A stretch of DNA of 64,000 nt from JBBDMC01 sp963826055 (GCA_963826055.1 CAWGVO010000005.1:62001-126000), one strand, 5' to 3'. Shown: positions 1 to 8,779, counted from the stretch's first letter. Made by a program: numbers and translations. Notes: a model not told the origin generated them from the letters alone.

Positions 1-486
1 CGGATGCACCCAGATCGGCACGTCGGCCTCGGCGGCAAAGTCGAACAGCGGCGCGAATTCCGGCCGGTCGAGCGGCTTGCCGTTGACGTTGGTGAAGATC
101 TGGAGGCCGCAGGCGCCAAGCCCGCTCACCGCTCGCCGCGCCTCCTCCACCATCGCGTCGGGGTCGTTCATCGGCGGGTTGGCGATGAATCCCGGGAAGC
201 GGTCCGGGAACGTCGCGCAAAGCTCGGCCATCGCGTCCGAGCCAACGCGCGACAGCGCCAGCGTGTCGGCCGGGCCAGCTATCGCCTCGATCGGCGGCGA
301 GGCGAGCGACAGGATCTGCTGGTATCCGTCGAACGTGTCCATGACCGCGAAGCGCTGGTCGAGGTCGGTCATCATCGGGATCGCGGCCGAGCGCCTGGTC
401 ATGTTGCGCGGATCGCCCACGACCTTGAGCAGCATTTCGTAGTAGGGCTCGGGCCAGATGTGAGTGAAGATGTCGATCTTTCGCAA
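1..486 (-). CDS. Amidohydrolase-2 family protein (ACMSD-like), cut by the window edge
   Basis: The 162 visible residues are the N-terminal half of an amidohydrolase_2 TIM-barrel metalloenzyme, the family of aminocarboxymuconate-semialdehyde decarboxylase and related aromatic-acid decarboxylases or hydrolases. The N-terminus reads IDIFTHIWPEP, where the metal-site His is expected. The visible part stops at IWVHP, a typical second metal-binding His, and the frame stays open to base 1. The start is a TTG eight bases after GAGGAG. It lies 54 bases downstream of the LigB-type dioxygenase frame on the same strand, so the two are probably one operon in which a ring-cleavage product is decarboxylated or hydrolysed. 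The substrate cannot be read from the sequence. Confidence 0.8.
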   Translation of the reverse strand, partial: MRKIDIFTHIWPEPYYEMLLKVVGDPRNMTRRSAAIPMMTDLDQRFAVMDTFDGYQQILSLASPPIEAIAGPADTLALSRVGSDAMAELCATFPDRFPGFIANPPMNDPDAMVEEARRAVSGLGACGLQIFTNVNGKPLDRPEFAPLFDFAAEADVPIWVHP

Positions 487-540
487 AACAGTGGCTCCTC
501 AAATTGCGCTGGCGCGTTCGCGCGGTTCCTCCATGCCCGG

Positions 541-1530
541 CTATCGCCAGACGGCGAAGCCCATCCCGCAGCCGGTTCCCGCAGCCGAGCGATAGCATGG
601 AACGTACTCCTGCCAGGCGGTGTCGAGGTGCTCGCAGGAGCCGGCAACCGTGATCCAGTTGCGGATTTCCGACGTGCCCGAGTTCAGCCGCGCCGGCTCG
701 ATGCTGCTGAGCGCCTCGCCGTCCTTGCTCCTGCACGCATCGAGCACCAGCCGGTCGAGCTCCTCGTCGACCGCGAAGTGGCTGAGCCCGCCCGATCCGA
801 GGATGCCGATCCGCTCGTCGCCGCCGAACGCGTCGACCGCCTTCGCAATCGCCCGGCCCAGTTCGTAGCACCTGCGCGGGCGTGGCTGGTTCGGCGGGAA
901 ATAGGTATTGAGCGCGATCGGCACGATCGGGACGATCCTGTCCGTCATCAGCCGCTGATGGACGTAGCCGAAAGCGTGGCCCTCGCCATGCGGCTTCGCC
1001 AGCCGCCGCGACTGGGCAATGTCGAACCCGTCGTCCATCAGGGCGTCGATCAGATGTTCCGCCAGCGCGTGCGCGACCGGGTATTCCTTCGCTTCGTCCT
1101 TGACGTGGAATTGCGAGCGGGCACGCCGCCACCAGTCCGGTGCATCTTCCGCCATCTGCAGCGGATTGTTGGCGATGCTCTCGCCCCGATAGATGAGGAT
1201 GGCGGGCATGTTGTCGTCGCCGTACTGCTCGTTCTGGTCGTCGCCGACGATGATCAGCGCATCCAGCCTGGCCTCGGCGATTTCCCTGGCGAGACGGCTG
1301 ATGTTGTCGGTGCACGCCTGTGAGCGCTCGGCCAGCACCTCTGGCCTGATCTGTTCGCTGATCGAAGGGTCGGCCTGCGCCAGCAGCTCGCCGTAGGTGA
1401 CCGGCTGGCCCCGCTTGTCGAGCAGCTTGCGCCCCGAGGCGTCGATCTCGGCGTGCCTGGGGTAGTCCTCGGGCGGACTGTTCAGGAGCGGGCTGTGCGA
1501 TGCACCGACGCCGAAGACGATGTCTGCCAT
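541..1530 (-). CDS. LigB-type class III extradiol ring-cleavage dioxygenase (module or separately initiated gene)
   Basis: The 329-residue C-terminal module of the CoxL-like frame, or a separate gene starting at ATG 1530. It belongs to the LigB/DODA family, which opens catechol-type rings with Fe(II). Visible family features are GVGASHSPLL at the N-terminus (first metal His), GDDQNEQYG, HGEGHAFGY and GSGGLSHF with a further active-site His near residue 260. Length is normal for a LigB subunit, and no LigA-like small subunit is seen. A GAGG and a GGGG lie within 20 bases before the ATG, so independent initiation is possible. Pairing with the downstream ACMSD-like amidohydrolase suggests a meta-cleavage step of an aromatic acid. 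The substrate is unknown. Confidence 0.8.
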   Translation of the reverse strand: MADIVFGVGASHSPLLNSPPEDYPRHAEIDASGRKLLDKRGQPVTYGELLAQADPSISEQIRPEVLAERSQACTDNISRLAREIAEARLDALIIVGDDQNEQYGDDNMPAILIYRGESIANNPLQMAEDAPDWWRRARSQFHVKDEAKEYPVAHALAEHLIDALMDDGFDIAQSRRLAKPHGEGHAFGYVHQRLMTDRIVPIVPIALNTYFPPNQPRPRRCYELGRAIAKAVDAFGGDERIGILGSGGLSHFAVDEELDRLVLDACRSKDGEALSSIEPARLNSGTSEIRNWITVAGSCEHLDTAWQEYVPCYRSAAGTGCGMGFAVWR

Positions 1531-3852
1531 GGTCACCCCGCCCTCTGCCGCCGCTCGGCACGCGCGCCACACCCGCTCCGCCGTCGCCGGCATGTCGATG
1601 GCGGCGCCGTGCCCTCCCGGTATGGCGTCGGCGATCGCGTTCATGATCGCCCCGATGACGGCGGTGGTACCCGCCTCGCCGACCCCTTTGACCCCGAGCG
1701 GGTTGGTCGTGCACCACACCGGATGAAACGCCGATGCGATCAGCGGCATGTCGCTCGCCCGCGGCACGGCGTAGTCGGTGAGCGAGCCGCTCATCACCTG
1801 GCCGGTCTCGTCGTGGACCACCCGCTCCAGCAGCGCCTGCCCGAGTCCCTGCGCGATGCCGCCGACCACCTGCCCCTCCGCCAGCGTCGGCTCGAGCACC
1901 ACACCGCAATCGTCGACCGCCACATAGCCGACCACGGCCACCGCGCCGGTCTCCGGATCGACCTCGACCTCGGCGATATGGCAGCCGTTGGGGTACGACG
2001 TGACCGTGTCCTCCTGCGCGATCGTGGTGAGCTTTTCCGCCGCGCCGGCGCGGTCGAGCTGCCCGGCGAGATCGAACAGCGACATCCGGTGGTTGGTGCC
2101 GGCGACCTCGAGGAACCCCTCCCGGTAGGTCACCTTGTCCGGGTCGGTCTGCCACAGCTCGGCCGCCCGCGCCCGGGCGCCGGCGACCAGTTGTCCGATG
2201 CCGGCGACCAGCGCCGTACCGGCCGCCGCCGTCGAGCGCGAGCCGACCGCCGGCCTGCCGCGGATCGGCAGGTCGGAGTCGCCTTCTTCCACCACCACCT
2301 GATCCGGTGCGATGCCGAGGCGCGCGGCGACAAGATTGCCGAACACCGTCTGGTGGCCCTGCCCGGACGCCTGCATGCCGAGCCGGATCGTGAGCTTCAG
2401 CTTGTCGACGACGAGAACGGCGCCCTCCGTACCGACGGCGCCGGCGTGTTCGAGAAAGCAGGAGATGCCGACGCCGCGGAGCTTCCCGCGCCGTCCGCTG
2501 CCGGCGCGCCGCTCGGCGAAGCCCGCCAGCCTCGCCATCTCGGTCGCCCGCCCCAGCACGGACGCGAAATCGCCGCTGTCGTAGACGTTGCCGATCGCCG
2601 AGCGATACGGCATCGCCGTCTTCGGGATCAGGTTGCGGCGGCGCAGTTCCACCGGATCGATCCCCATCTGTCGGGCGGCAGCGTCCACCACCCGCTCCAT
2701 CGTGTAGTTCGCTTCCGGGCGTCCGGCCCCACGGTAAGGCCCCGTTGCCAGTGTATTGGTGAACGCCACGCGCACGGCCACCGCGACCTGCGGGATATCG
2801 TACATCGCGGGAAAGCAGCTCGAGAACGATCGCGTCGAGACCAGCGGTCCGGCCCCGGTGACGTACGCGCCGAGGTTGGCAACCGCGTTTACCTTGAGCG
2901 CCAGAAACCGGCCGTCGGCGTCGAGCGCCAGCACCGCCTCGCTGGCGATGTCGCGCCCCTCCTGATCGCTGAGGAATGCCTCCGACCGGGTCGCCGCCCA
3001 GTGCACCGGCCGTCCGGTCATCCGCGCTGCCGCCAACAGCGCGATGAGTTCCGGGTAGGCCCGCGTCTTGAGGCCGAAGGAACCTCCGACGTCGCCGCTG
3101 AGCACCCTCAGTTGCTCGGGCGCGATGCCGAGCGCCGTGCAGAGTTCGGCCTTGAGCGCATGCGCGCTCTGCGACGGCGCGTGGAGCGTGTAGCGGCCGT
3201 GCTCGGCGTCGAAGATCGCGGTGCCCCCGCGCGTCTCCAGCGGCACGCCGGCGAGCCTCTGGTTGACGACGGCGATACGCACGACGTGAGGCGCGTTTGC
3301 GATCGTCCGCTCGACGGCTGTCTCGCTCTCCTCGTCCGGCCCCACCCAGTCGAGCGCCAGATTGCCGGGCGCCTGGGGCCATACCTGCGGCGCTCCCGCC
3401 GCGAGCGCCTGGCGCGCATCGCTCACCGCCGGCAGCGGCTCGTAGTCGACCGCGACGAGGTCGGCGGCGTCGCGCGCGATGGCGAGCGTTTCCGCCACCA
3501 CCAGCGCGATCGCCTCGCCGATGTGGACCACCCGTTCGCCGGCGAGCGACGGCCTGGCCGGCATCACCAGCCCTGTCCCGCCCCGTCCTTTCAACGGCGG
3601 CGAGCGCGACAGGTCGATACCGGCAGTGTCGGCGGCGGTCAGCACCGCGACCACGCCGGGGAGCGCGCGCGCCTCGCTGGCATCGACGCCAAGGAGCCGC
3701 GCATGCGCGTGCTGCGAGCGCACGAACACGCCGGCGAGCTGACCGTCGACCTTGAGGTCGTCGCCGAAGCGCCCCTCGCCGCGCACCAGCCTTGCGTCCT
3801 CGACGCGGAGCGTCTCCCGCGGTCGGGCGTGTTCCGGTTCCGATATGTTCAC
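541..3852 (-). CDS. Form-II CoxL-like molybdopterin hydroxylase fused in frame to a LigB-type extradiol dioxygenase
   Basis: One open frame of 1103 residues. Residues 1-774 are a xanthine dehydrogenase/CoxL-family large subunit: a/b-hammerhead domain, then molybdopterin-binding domains with SGDVGGSFG, the form-II motif YRGAGR, SGQGHQT and the catalytic-Glu motif GVKGVGEAGT. This part ends at the natural family C-terminus (DMPATAERVWRA). Residues 775-1103 are a complete class III extradiol dioxygenase beginning at an internal ATG (1530). GTG 3852 is chosen as start because AGAGGAT precedes it. The frame further upstream is only a translated intergenic palindrome. No 2Fe-2S or FAD subunit lies nearby, though the family normally needs both. 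With one G fewer in the run at 1536-1539 the first gene would end in TGA just before the second ATG, so the fusion may be an artefact. Confidence 0.75.
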   Translation of the reverse strand: MNISEPEHARPRETLRVEDARLVRGEGRFGDDLKVDGQLAGVFVRSQHAHARLLGVDASEARALPGVVAVLTAADTAGIDLSRSPPLKGRGGTGLVMPARPSLAGERVVHIGEAIALVVAETLAIARDAADLVAVDYEPLPAVSDARQALAAGAPQVWPQAPGNLALDWVGPDEESETAVERTIANAPHVVRIAVVNQRLAGVPLETRGGTAIFDAEHGRYTLHAPSQSAHALKAELCTALGIAPEQLRVLSGDVGGSFGLKTRAYPELIALLAAARMTGRPVHWAATRSEAFLSDQEGRDIASEAVLALDADGRFLALKVNAVANLGAYVTGAGPLVSTRSFSSCFPAMYDIPQVAVAVRVAFTNTLATGPYRGAGRPEANYTMERVVDAAARQMGIDPVELRRRNLIPKTAMPYRSAIGNVYDSGDFASVLGRATEMARLAGFAERRAGSGRRGKLRGVGISCFLEHAGAVGTEGAVLVVDKLKLTIRLGMQASGQGHQTVFGNLVAARLGIAPDQVVVEEGDSDLPIRGRPAVGSRSTAAAGTALVAGIGQLVAGARARAAELWQTDPDKVTYREGFLEVAGTNHRMSLFDLAGQLDRAGAAEKLTTIAQEDTVTSYPNGCHIAEVEVDPETGAVAVVGYVAVDDCGVVLEPTLAEGQVVGGIAQGLGQALLERVVHDETGQVMSGSLTDYAVPRASDMPLIASAFHPVWCTTNPLGVKGVGEAGTTAVIGAIMNAIADAIPGGHGAAIDMPATAERVWRACRAAAEGGVTMADIVFGVGASHSPLLNSPPEDYPRHAEIDASGRKLLDKRGQPVTYGELLAQADPSISEQIRPEVLAERSQACTDNISRLAREIAEARLDALIIVGDDQNEQYGDDNMPAILIYRGESIANNPLQMAEDAPDWWRRARSQFHVKDEAKEYPVAHALAEHLIDALMDDGFDIAQSRRLAKPHGEGHAFGYVHQRLMTDRIVPIVPIALNTYFPPNQPRPRRCYELGRAIAKAVDAFGGDERIGILGSGGLSHFAVDEELDRLVLDACRSKDGEALSSIEPARLNSGTSEIRNWITVAGSCEHLDTAWQEYVPCYRSAAGTGCGMGFAVWR

Positions 3853-3885
3853 TGGCGATCCTCTGGCGAAAGTCGGCGCAACCCT

Positions 3886-3930
3886 AAAGCAATTCCCGAA
3901 AAAGTGGATTCCGCCGTCCCGTGCCGGAGG
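3886..3930. repeat. Intergenic palindromic repeat, copy 1
   Basis: Imperfect palindrome of the pattern AAGCAATTCC..GAAAA.GTGGATTCCG, followed by a partner arm CCGTCC..CCGG. Related copies lie at 12228, 14959 and 23111. This one lies just past the otsB stop codon, between otsB and the start of the CoxL-like gene. Confidence 0.7.
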
Positions 3931-3944
3931 CGGCGATCGTCCGA

Positions 3945-4721
3945 TCAAAGCATGCGGGTCAGTTCGATCAGGAACGTGCCCACCTGGTCGGGATCGTCGA
4001 GCAGGTAGCGCGCCGCGGTGCGGTCCGGTGCACCGACGTAAATGGTGACGCCGTCGTCGGCGAGCGCGGTGAAGGCATCCTCGTCGGTGAGGTCGTCGCC
4101 GAGGTAGAACGGCACCACGCCGGCACCGGTCTGCCCGAGCGCCTCCATCAGCCAGCGCACCGCCTTGCCCTTGTCCCAGTCGAAGCGCGGCCTCAGCTCG
4201 AAGACCTTCTTGCCGTGCGTCTTGCGCAGGTCCGGCTCCGCCGCGAGCGCCATGTCGACCGCGGCCTCGACCGCCGGCAGGTCCTTTCCGGCCACCTGAC
4301 GGTAGTGAACGGCGACGGCGAAGCGCTTGGGCTCGACCAGCGCACCCGCGATCGGCGCCAGCGCGGTCACCAGTTTCCCCGCCGCGCGCTTCACCGCTTC
4401 GCTGAAAGCGGCACTTTCCTCGTGCTGGATCGTCAGCCCGCCGGGGCCGCCGATATCGAAGCCGTGACTGCCGGCGTAGACGATGTCGTCGAGGCCGACC
4501 AGCCGCTTGACATCAGCAAGGTCGCGGCCGCTCACCACCGCCACGCTGCATTTCGCCGCCAGGCGCCGCAGCACATCGCGCATCCCGTCCGACATGATCG
4601 CCAGCTCGGGGCGGGCGACGATCGGCGTCAGCGTACCGTCGTAGTCGAGAAACACGCTCGCCCGCTTGCCGGCGAGGCGTCGCTGGATTTCAGAGAAGGC
4701 GGCGAGCGCGTTTGGCGGCAT
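3945..4721 (-). CDS. otsB: Trehalose-6-phosphate phosphatase
   Basis: A HAD-superfamily phosphatase of 258 residues, the usual OtsB length, that dephosphorylates trehalose 6-phosphate to trehalose in the cytoplasm. Motif I FLDYDGTLTPI (nucleophile and acid Asp) is near residue 25, motif II VVSGR near 62, and the C-terminal motif FYLGDDLTDEDAF binds Mg. Residues such as AGSHGFDI and the HGKKVFELRP segment are typical of trehalose phosphatases. No otsA synthase lies in the window, so it is either distant or absent. A palindromic repeat follows the stop codon and may end the transcript. Confidence 0.93.
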   Translation of the reverse strand: MPPNALAAFSEIQRRLAGKRASVFLDYDGTLTPIVARPELAIMSDGMRDVLRRLAAKCSVAVVSGRDLADVKRLVGLDDIVYAGSHGFDIGGPGGLTIQHEESAAFSEAVKRAAGKLVTALAPIAGALVEPKRFAVAVHYRQVAGKDLPAVEAAVDMALAAEPDLRKTHGKKVFELRPRFDWDKGKAVRWLMEALGQTGAGVVPFYLGDDLTDEDAFTALADDGVTIYVGAPDRTAARYLLDDPDQVGTFLIELTRML

Positions 4722-4843
4722 CGCTGTTCGACGAAACCCTGCCGGAGATTGACCGTACCACTGTCGGGGTTTCGCCGCCGCGGGTCAACGCAACCCGCAG
4801 CAAAGATTGCCGTGTCACCAAAGAAGGTTGAATTGGGGACCTG

Positions 4844-6127
4844 CTATCCGCCGGCAGGCGGGAAGACGAGGCGGGACGAACCAGCGGCGCTCGGCTGACG
4901 CTCTGCCTCGGCGGCGCCGAGAGTGCGCGGCAATCCAAGCTTCTTCCACACGTCGGTGAGTGCCGCCATGAGTTCGCCGATCAGCTTCTCGTCGTGGAAC
5001 GGCGTCGGTGTGATCCTCAGCCGCTCCTGGCCGCGCGGCACCGTCGGGTAGTTGATCGGCTGGATGTAGATGCCGTGCTCGGCCAGCAACAGGTCGCTCG
5101 CGCGCTTGCATAGGTCGGCGTCCCCCACCATCACCGGCACGATGTGGGTCTCGCTTGGCAGGAGCGGCAGCCCGACCGACGCCAGCGCCCGCTTGGTGGT
5201 TGCCACGTTGCGCTGTTGCGCCCGACGCTCCGCCTGCGATCCCTTGAGATGGCGGATCGACGTCGCCGCCGCGGCCGCGATCGCCGGAGGCAGGGCCGTG
5301 GTGAAGATGAACCCCGGCGCGTACGAGCGCACCGTGTCGACAACGGCTCGGCTTGCCGCGATGTACCCGCCGAGCGCCCCGAAGGCCTTCGCCAGCGTCC
5401 CCTCGATCACGTCGATGCGGTCCATCACGTTGTCGCGCTCGGCGATGCCGCCGCCGCGCGGCCCGTACATGCCCACCGCATGCACCTCATCGAGGTAGGT
5501 CATCGCCCCGTACTTCTCGGCGAGGTCAGCGATCTTGCCGATCGGCGCCACATCCCCGTCCATCGAATAGACCGATTCGAACGCGATCAGTTTCGCCCGG
5601 CTCGGCGACACCGACTTGAGCTGCTCCTCCAGATGAGCCAGGTCATTGTGGCGGAAGATCATCTTGTGAGCGCCCGACCGCCGTACCCCCTCGATCATCG
5701 AGGCGTGGTTCAGTTCGTCGGAAAGGATGATGCAGTCCGGCATCAGTTTGGCGATGGTCGAAATCGCCGCCTCGTTAGAGATGAAGCCGGAGGTGAACAC
5801 CAGCGCCGCTTCCTTGCCATGCAGGTCGGCGAGCTCTTCTTCCAGCAGCACCAGTGGGTGGTTGGTCCCCGAAATATTGCGGGTGCCGCCCGCACCCACT
5901 CCCATCGCCTTGGCCGTCTCGGTCATCGCCGCAAGCACCCCGGGGTGCTGGCCCATGCCGAGATAGTCGTTGGAGCACCACACCACGATTTCGCGCGTGC
6001 CTGTCGGGGTGTGGCTCAGCGCGTAAGGGAAGCGCCCCGCGATCCGTTCCAGGTCGGCGAACACCCGGTAGCGCTTTTCCGCGTGGAGGGCTGCGATCGC
6101 TGCGGAGAAAATCGACTGGTAGTCCAT
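4844..6127 (-). CDS. hemA: 5-aminolevulinate synthase
   Basis: A PLP-dependent alpha-oxoamine synthase of 427 residues that condenses glycine with succinyl-CoA to 5-aminolevulinate, the first step of alphaproteobacterial haem synthesis. Visible landmarks are CSNDYLGMG near residue 50, GTRNISGT, DEVHAVGMYG, and the PLP-lysine motif EGTLAKAFGALGGY near residue 245. ATG 6127 is chosen over an upstream open frame because GAGGGA sits five bases before it and MDYQSIF is the typical N-terminus. It is divergent from a methyltransferase gene, and a good FNR-type half-site pair (6265-6278) lies between them, consistent with oxygen control known for hemA in relatives. Confidence 0.95.
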   Translation of the reverse strand: MDYQSIFSAAIAALHAEKRYRVFADLERIAGRFPYALSHTPTGTREIVVWCSNDYLGMGQHPGVLAAMTETAKAMGVGAGGTRNISGTNHPLVLLEEELADLHGKEAALVFTSGFISNEAAISTIAKLMPDCIILSDELNHASMIEGVRRSGAHKMIFRHNDLAHLEEQLKSVSPSRAKLIAFESVYSMDGDVAPIGKIADLAEKYGAMTYLDEVHAVGMYGPRGGGIAERDNVMDRIDVIEGTLAKAFGALGGYIAASRAVVDTVRSYAPGFIFTTALPPAIAAAAATSIRHLKGSQAERRAQQRNVATTKRALASVGLPLLPSETHIVPVMVGDADLCKRASDLLLAEHGIYIQPINYPTVPRGQERLRITPTPFHDEKLIGELMAALTDVWKKLGLPRTLGAAEAERQPSAAGSSRLVFPPAGG

Positions 6128-6264
6128 TACTTCCCTCACCCTGGAACAATGCCAACCTATCGGCCGACGACCCCCAAGTCCACAGCCCCGTTGACGCCGG
6201 GGCGCCTGGGAACTTGTGGCGACCGAACCCCGGCGCCATGTTGCCGGTGGCGGCAATCTCGGCT

Positions 6265-6278
6265 TTGACCATTATCAA
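6265..6278. promoter_or_regulatory. Candidate FNR/FixK box between hemA and the methyltransferase gene
   Basis: The bases read TTGAC-CATT-ATCAA, one mismatch from the TTGAT-N4-ATCAA consensus. The site lies 138 bases upstream of the hemA ATG and 32 bases before the divergent methyltransferase start. FnrL control of hemA is known in Rhodobacter. Binding here is inferred. Confidence 0.55.
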
Positions 6279-6309
6279 ATGGCAAAATGCCGGAAAGGAC
6301 GGAGCGACG

Positions 6310-6933
6310 ATGAGCCACACCTCCCGCGAAGCCCAGTGGAACAGCCGCTACGCCGCCACCAAGGACTACGTCTTCGGGGTCGCACCCAATGCGTTCCTCG
6401 CCGCCGAGGCCCACCGCATCGTTCCGGGCGCCCGCGTCCTGGCGGTCGCCGATGGTGAAGGCCGCAACGGCGTCTTTCTGGCCGGCCAAGGCGCCGTGGT
6501 CCACGCCGTGGACGCCTCGGCGGCAGCGATCGCCAAATCGAAGCGCCTCGCCGCCGCCCGCAGCGTCACCCTCACCTGGGAACTGGCAGACCTCACCAGC
6601 TGGGATTGGCCGGTCGCCGAATACGACGCCGTCGCGGCGATCTTCGTCCAGTTCGTCACCCCTGCGGAGCGGCCGGCCTTCTTTGCCCACCTGAAGAACG
6701 CGCTCAAACCCGGCGGACTGCTGCTTCTCGAGGGCTACCGGCCGGAACAACTCGCCTACCGCACCGGCGGCCCGAGCGACCCGGACCACCTCTACACCGA
6801 GGCACTTCTGCGCGACGCCTTTTCCGACATGACCATCGAGGCCCTGCGCTCCTACGATACCGTCATCGAGGAAGGAACCGGCCACTCCGGCATGTCGGCG
6901 CTGATCGACCTGATCGCCACCCGGCCGGCCTGA
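6310..6933 (+). CDS. Class I SAM-dependent methyltransferase (TehB-like)
   Basis: A 207-residue Rossmann-fold methyltransferase. The SAM-binding motif I reads RVLAVADGEGRNGVFLA near residues 42-58, followed by VDASAAAIAKS and a motif IV-like region YDAVAAIFVQF. LKPGGLLLLEGY is the usual post-IV strand. The pattern resembles the TehB/thiopurine-methyltransferase-like proteins of Proteobacteria, but the acceptor substrate is unknown. GGAG lies five bases before the ATG. It stands alone, divergent from hemA, and may share the FNR-like control site. Confidence 0.85.
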   Translation: MSHTSREAQWNSRYAATKDYVFGVAPNAFLAAEAHRIVPGARVLAVADGEGRNGVFLAGQGAVVHAVDASAAAIAKSKRLAAARSVTLTWELADLTSWDWPVAEYDAVAAIFVQFVTPAERPAFFAHLKNALKPGGLLLLEGYRPEQLAYRTGGPSDPDHLYTEALLRDAFSDMTIEALRSYDTVIEEGTGHSGMSALIDLIATRPA

Positions 6934-6975
6934 GCAATCCCGGCGCTGGCACTGGCATCGCCGTCGTCGTATAAG

Positions 6976-7005
6976 TTGACAAGCGGTATTACGGCATCAC
7001 AATCT
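6976..7005 (+). promoter_or_regulatory. Possible sigma-70 promoter for the flavoprotein-tct operon
   Basis: A perfect TTGACA lies at 6976-6981. A weak -10-like CAATCT follows at 7000-7005 with 18-base spacing, about 30 bases before the TTG start of the next gene. The local AT content is higher than in flanking genes. This is a pattern match only. Confidence 0.4.
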
Positions 7006-7033
7006 TACTGTACGACCGCAGGGAGGGCGGGCA

Positions 7034-8779
7034 TTGACCACCGACTGGAAAACCATCGACACCGATTTTCTGGTTGTCGGTGGTGGCGTTGCCGGCTGCA
7101 TGGCGGCGATTCCGGCGCTTGAGGCCGGCCATCGCGTTGTCATGTGCGAAAAGGGCAAAGTCCTCGACCATTGCGGCAGCGTCGGCTGCGGCGTCGACCA
7201 CTATCTGACCGTCATGGAAAGCGGTCCGGAGTGGGACACGCCCGAGTTCCTCCTTCGTTACGTCCCAGAGCTCACCGACGGCGTCGTCGATCTGGAGGTC
7301 GCCGGCCGCGTCATCCATGAGATGCCGAAGATCCTGCGTAAGATTGAATCCTTCGGCGTCGACTTCCGCGATCGGGTGACCGGCGAGTACAGCCGCAAGC
7401 GCTCCTTCGGCTTGCCAGGCGCCTACCACATCAATTTCGACGGCACCGAGTTCAAGAAGCTGATCGGTCAGCAGGTTCGCCGCAAGAAGGCGACGGTGCT
7501 GATGCGCACCATGGCCGTCGAACTCCTGATCGAGGACAACCGCTGCTACGGTGCGCTCGCGTTCAGCTTCCGCACCGGCGAGTGGTTTGCGATCCGCGCC
7601 AGGGCCGTTCTGGTCGCGACCGGCGACGTCAACCGCATCGCGCGCAACGCTTCCGGCCTGCCCTTCGACAGCTGGCATTGCCCCTACAACACCGGCGACG
7701 CCCAGGCGATGGGCTACCGCGCCGGCGCTGTGCTGGCCAACATGGAATTCACCGAAGCGACGCTGACGCCAAAGGGTTTCTCCGCCCAGGGGTTGAACGC
7801 GCTCGTCTCCGAGGGCGCCTATTTCATCAACAAGGCCGGCGACCGCTTCATGTTCAAGTACGACCCGAAAGGGGAGAACGCCCGCCGCGCCGTCATCACC
7901 GACGCCGTCGTCAATGAGTATTTGCTCGGCAACGGGCCCATCTACGCCGACCTCCGCCACCTGCCGTCGGAGATCCTCGACCACATGGCGGCCACCCTGC
8001 AGGTCGACCGCTACACGCTCCCGGCCTTCTATGAGCAGAAGCATCTGGACTTCCGCACCGAGCCGGTCGAAGTTTCGATTTCAGAGCTCACCATCCGCCG
8101 CAGCGGCGTCTATTTCCGCGGCAGTGGTCTGGCCGTCGACACCAGCGGCGAGACGTCGATCACCGGTTTGTTTTCCGCAGGCGACTCGGCGACCGTCAGC
8201 GGCGGCATCGCCGGCGCCGCCGTCCTCGGTCACATCGCCGGAGAGGGCGCGACGGCACGCATACGGGCCTTCGCTGGCGGTGCCTTGCCCGACATCGACA
8301 TGGAGACCGCGGGTGCCACGCGCACCGAGGCAGAGAGCCACGTTGGCCGCCGTGATGGGATGCCGTGGCAGGTTTTTGAGAGCCAGACCCGCGATATCGT
8401 CACCGACTACGTCGGCGTGCGCCGTACCGGCAAGGGACTGGCCCTGGCCCTCGACCGGCTGAACGCGCTCGCCACACGCGAGGATCAGCTCGCCGCCGGC
8501 GACAACCACGGCCTGATGCGCGTGCATGAGGCCCGCAACATCCGCCTCAACGCCGAGATCATGGCGACCGCCGCGCTTACCCGCACCGAGACACGCACCG
8601 GCTCGGCCCATCATCGCCTCGACTATCCCGAAACCGACGACGAGAACTGGCAGAAGTTCGTGCTCGTCGATCGCGGCGACAAGGGTCCGCGCACCCGCGC
8701 GGTGACGGCCGAGCGACCGATCGCCGAATCGTTCGAGCGGAACCGCCAACGTCAGACCGAGGTGGCCAATGTCGGCTGA
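7034..8779 (+). CDS. AprA-like FAD-dependent oxidoreductase (fumarate reductase/APS reductase alpha family)
   Basis: A 581-residue flavoprotein of the succinate dehydrogenase/fumarate reductase/adenylylsulfate reductase alpha group. The FAD-binding motif is DFLVVGGGVAGCMAAIPA at residues 9-26. GLFSAGDSATVSGG near residue 380 is the second FAD contact, and a C-terminal helical domain follows (DNHGLMRVHEARN). The start is TTG 7034, preceded by GGGAGGG. The next gene overlaps it and encodes a two-cluster ferredoxin resembling AprB, so the pair probably forms a cytoplasmic heterodimer. Genes for a TTT solute transporter follow directly, suggesting that it oxidises or reduces the imported carboxylate or sulfonate. 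No sat or sulfur-oxidation genes are present, so a true APS reductase role is not supported. Confidence 0.8.
   Translation: MTTDWKTIDTDFLVVGGGVAGCMAAIPALEAGHRVVMCEKGKVLDHCGSVGCGVDHYLTVMESGPEWDTPEFLLRYVPELTDGVVDLEVAGRVIHEMPKILRKIESFGVDFRDRVTGEYSRKRSFGLPGAYHINFDGTEFKKLIGQQVRRKKATVLMRTMAVELLIEDNRCYGALAFSFRTGEWFAIRARAVLVATGDVNRIARNASGLPFDSWHCPYNTGDAQAMGYRAGAVLANMEFTEATLTPKGFSAQGLNALVSEGAYFINKAGDRFMFKYDPKGENARRAVITDAVVNEYLLGNGPIYADLRHLPSEILDHMAATLQVDRYTLPAFYEQKHLDFRTEPVEVSISELTIRRSGVYFRGSGLAVDTSGETSITGLFSAGDSATVSGGIAGAAVLGHIAGEGATARIRAFAGGALPDIDMETAGATRTEAESHVGRRDGMPWQVFESQTRDIVTDYVGVRRTGKGLALALDRLNALATREDQLAAGDNHGLMRVHEARNIRLNAEIMATAALTRTETRTGSAHHRLDYPETDDENWQKFVLVDRGDKGPRTRAVTAERPIAESFERNRQRQTEVANVG

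Noticed and set aside
541..3852. Identification of the CoxL homologue as a true CO dehydrogenase
   Set aside because: The active-site loop reads YRGAGR (form II), not the YRCSFR of genuine aerobic CO dehydrogenases, and no coxS/coxM genes are present.
1453..4008. Very long plus-strand open frame opposite the CoxL-LigB gene
   Set aside because: Composition is dominated by Arg, His, Asp and Gly without domains, and the opposite strand carries clear enzyme motifs. Long antisense frames are common at this GC content.
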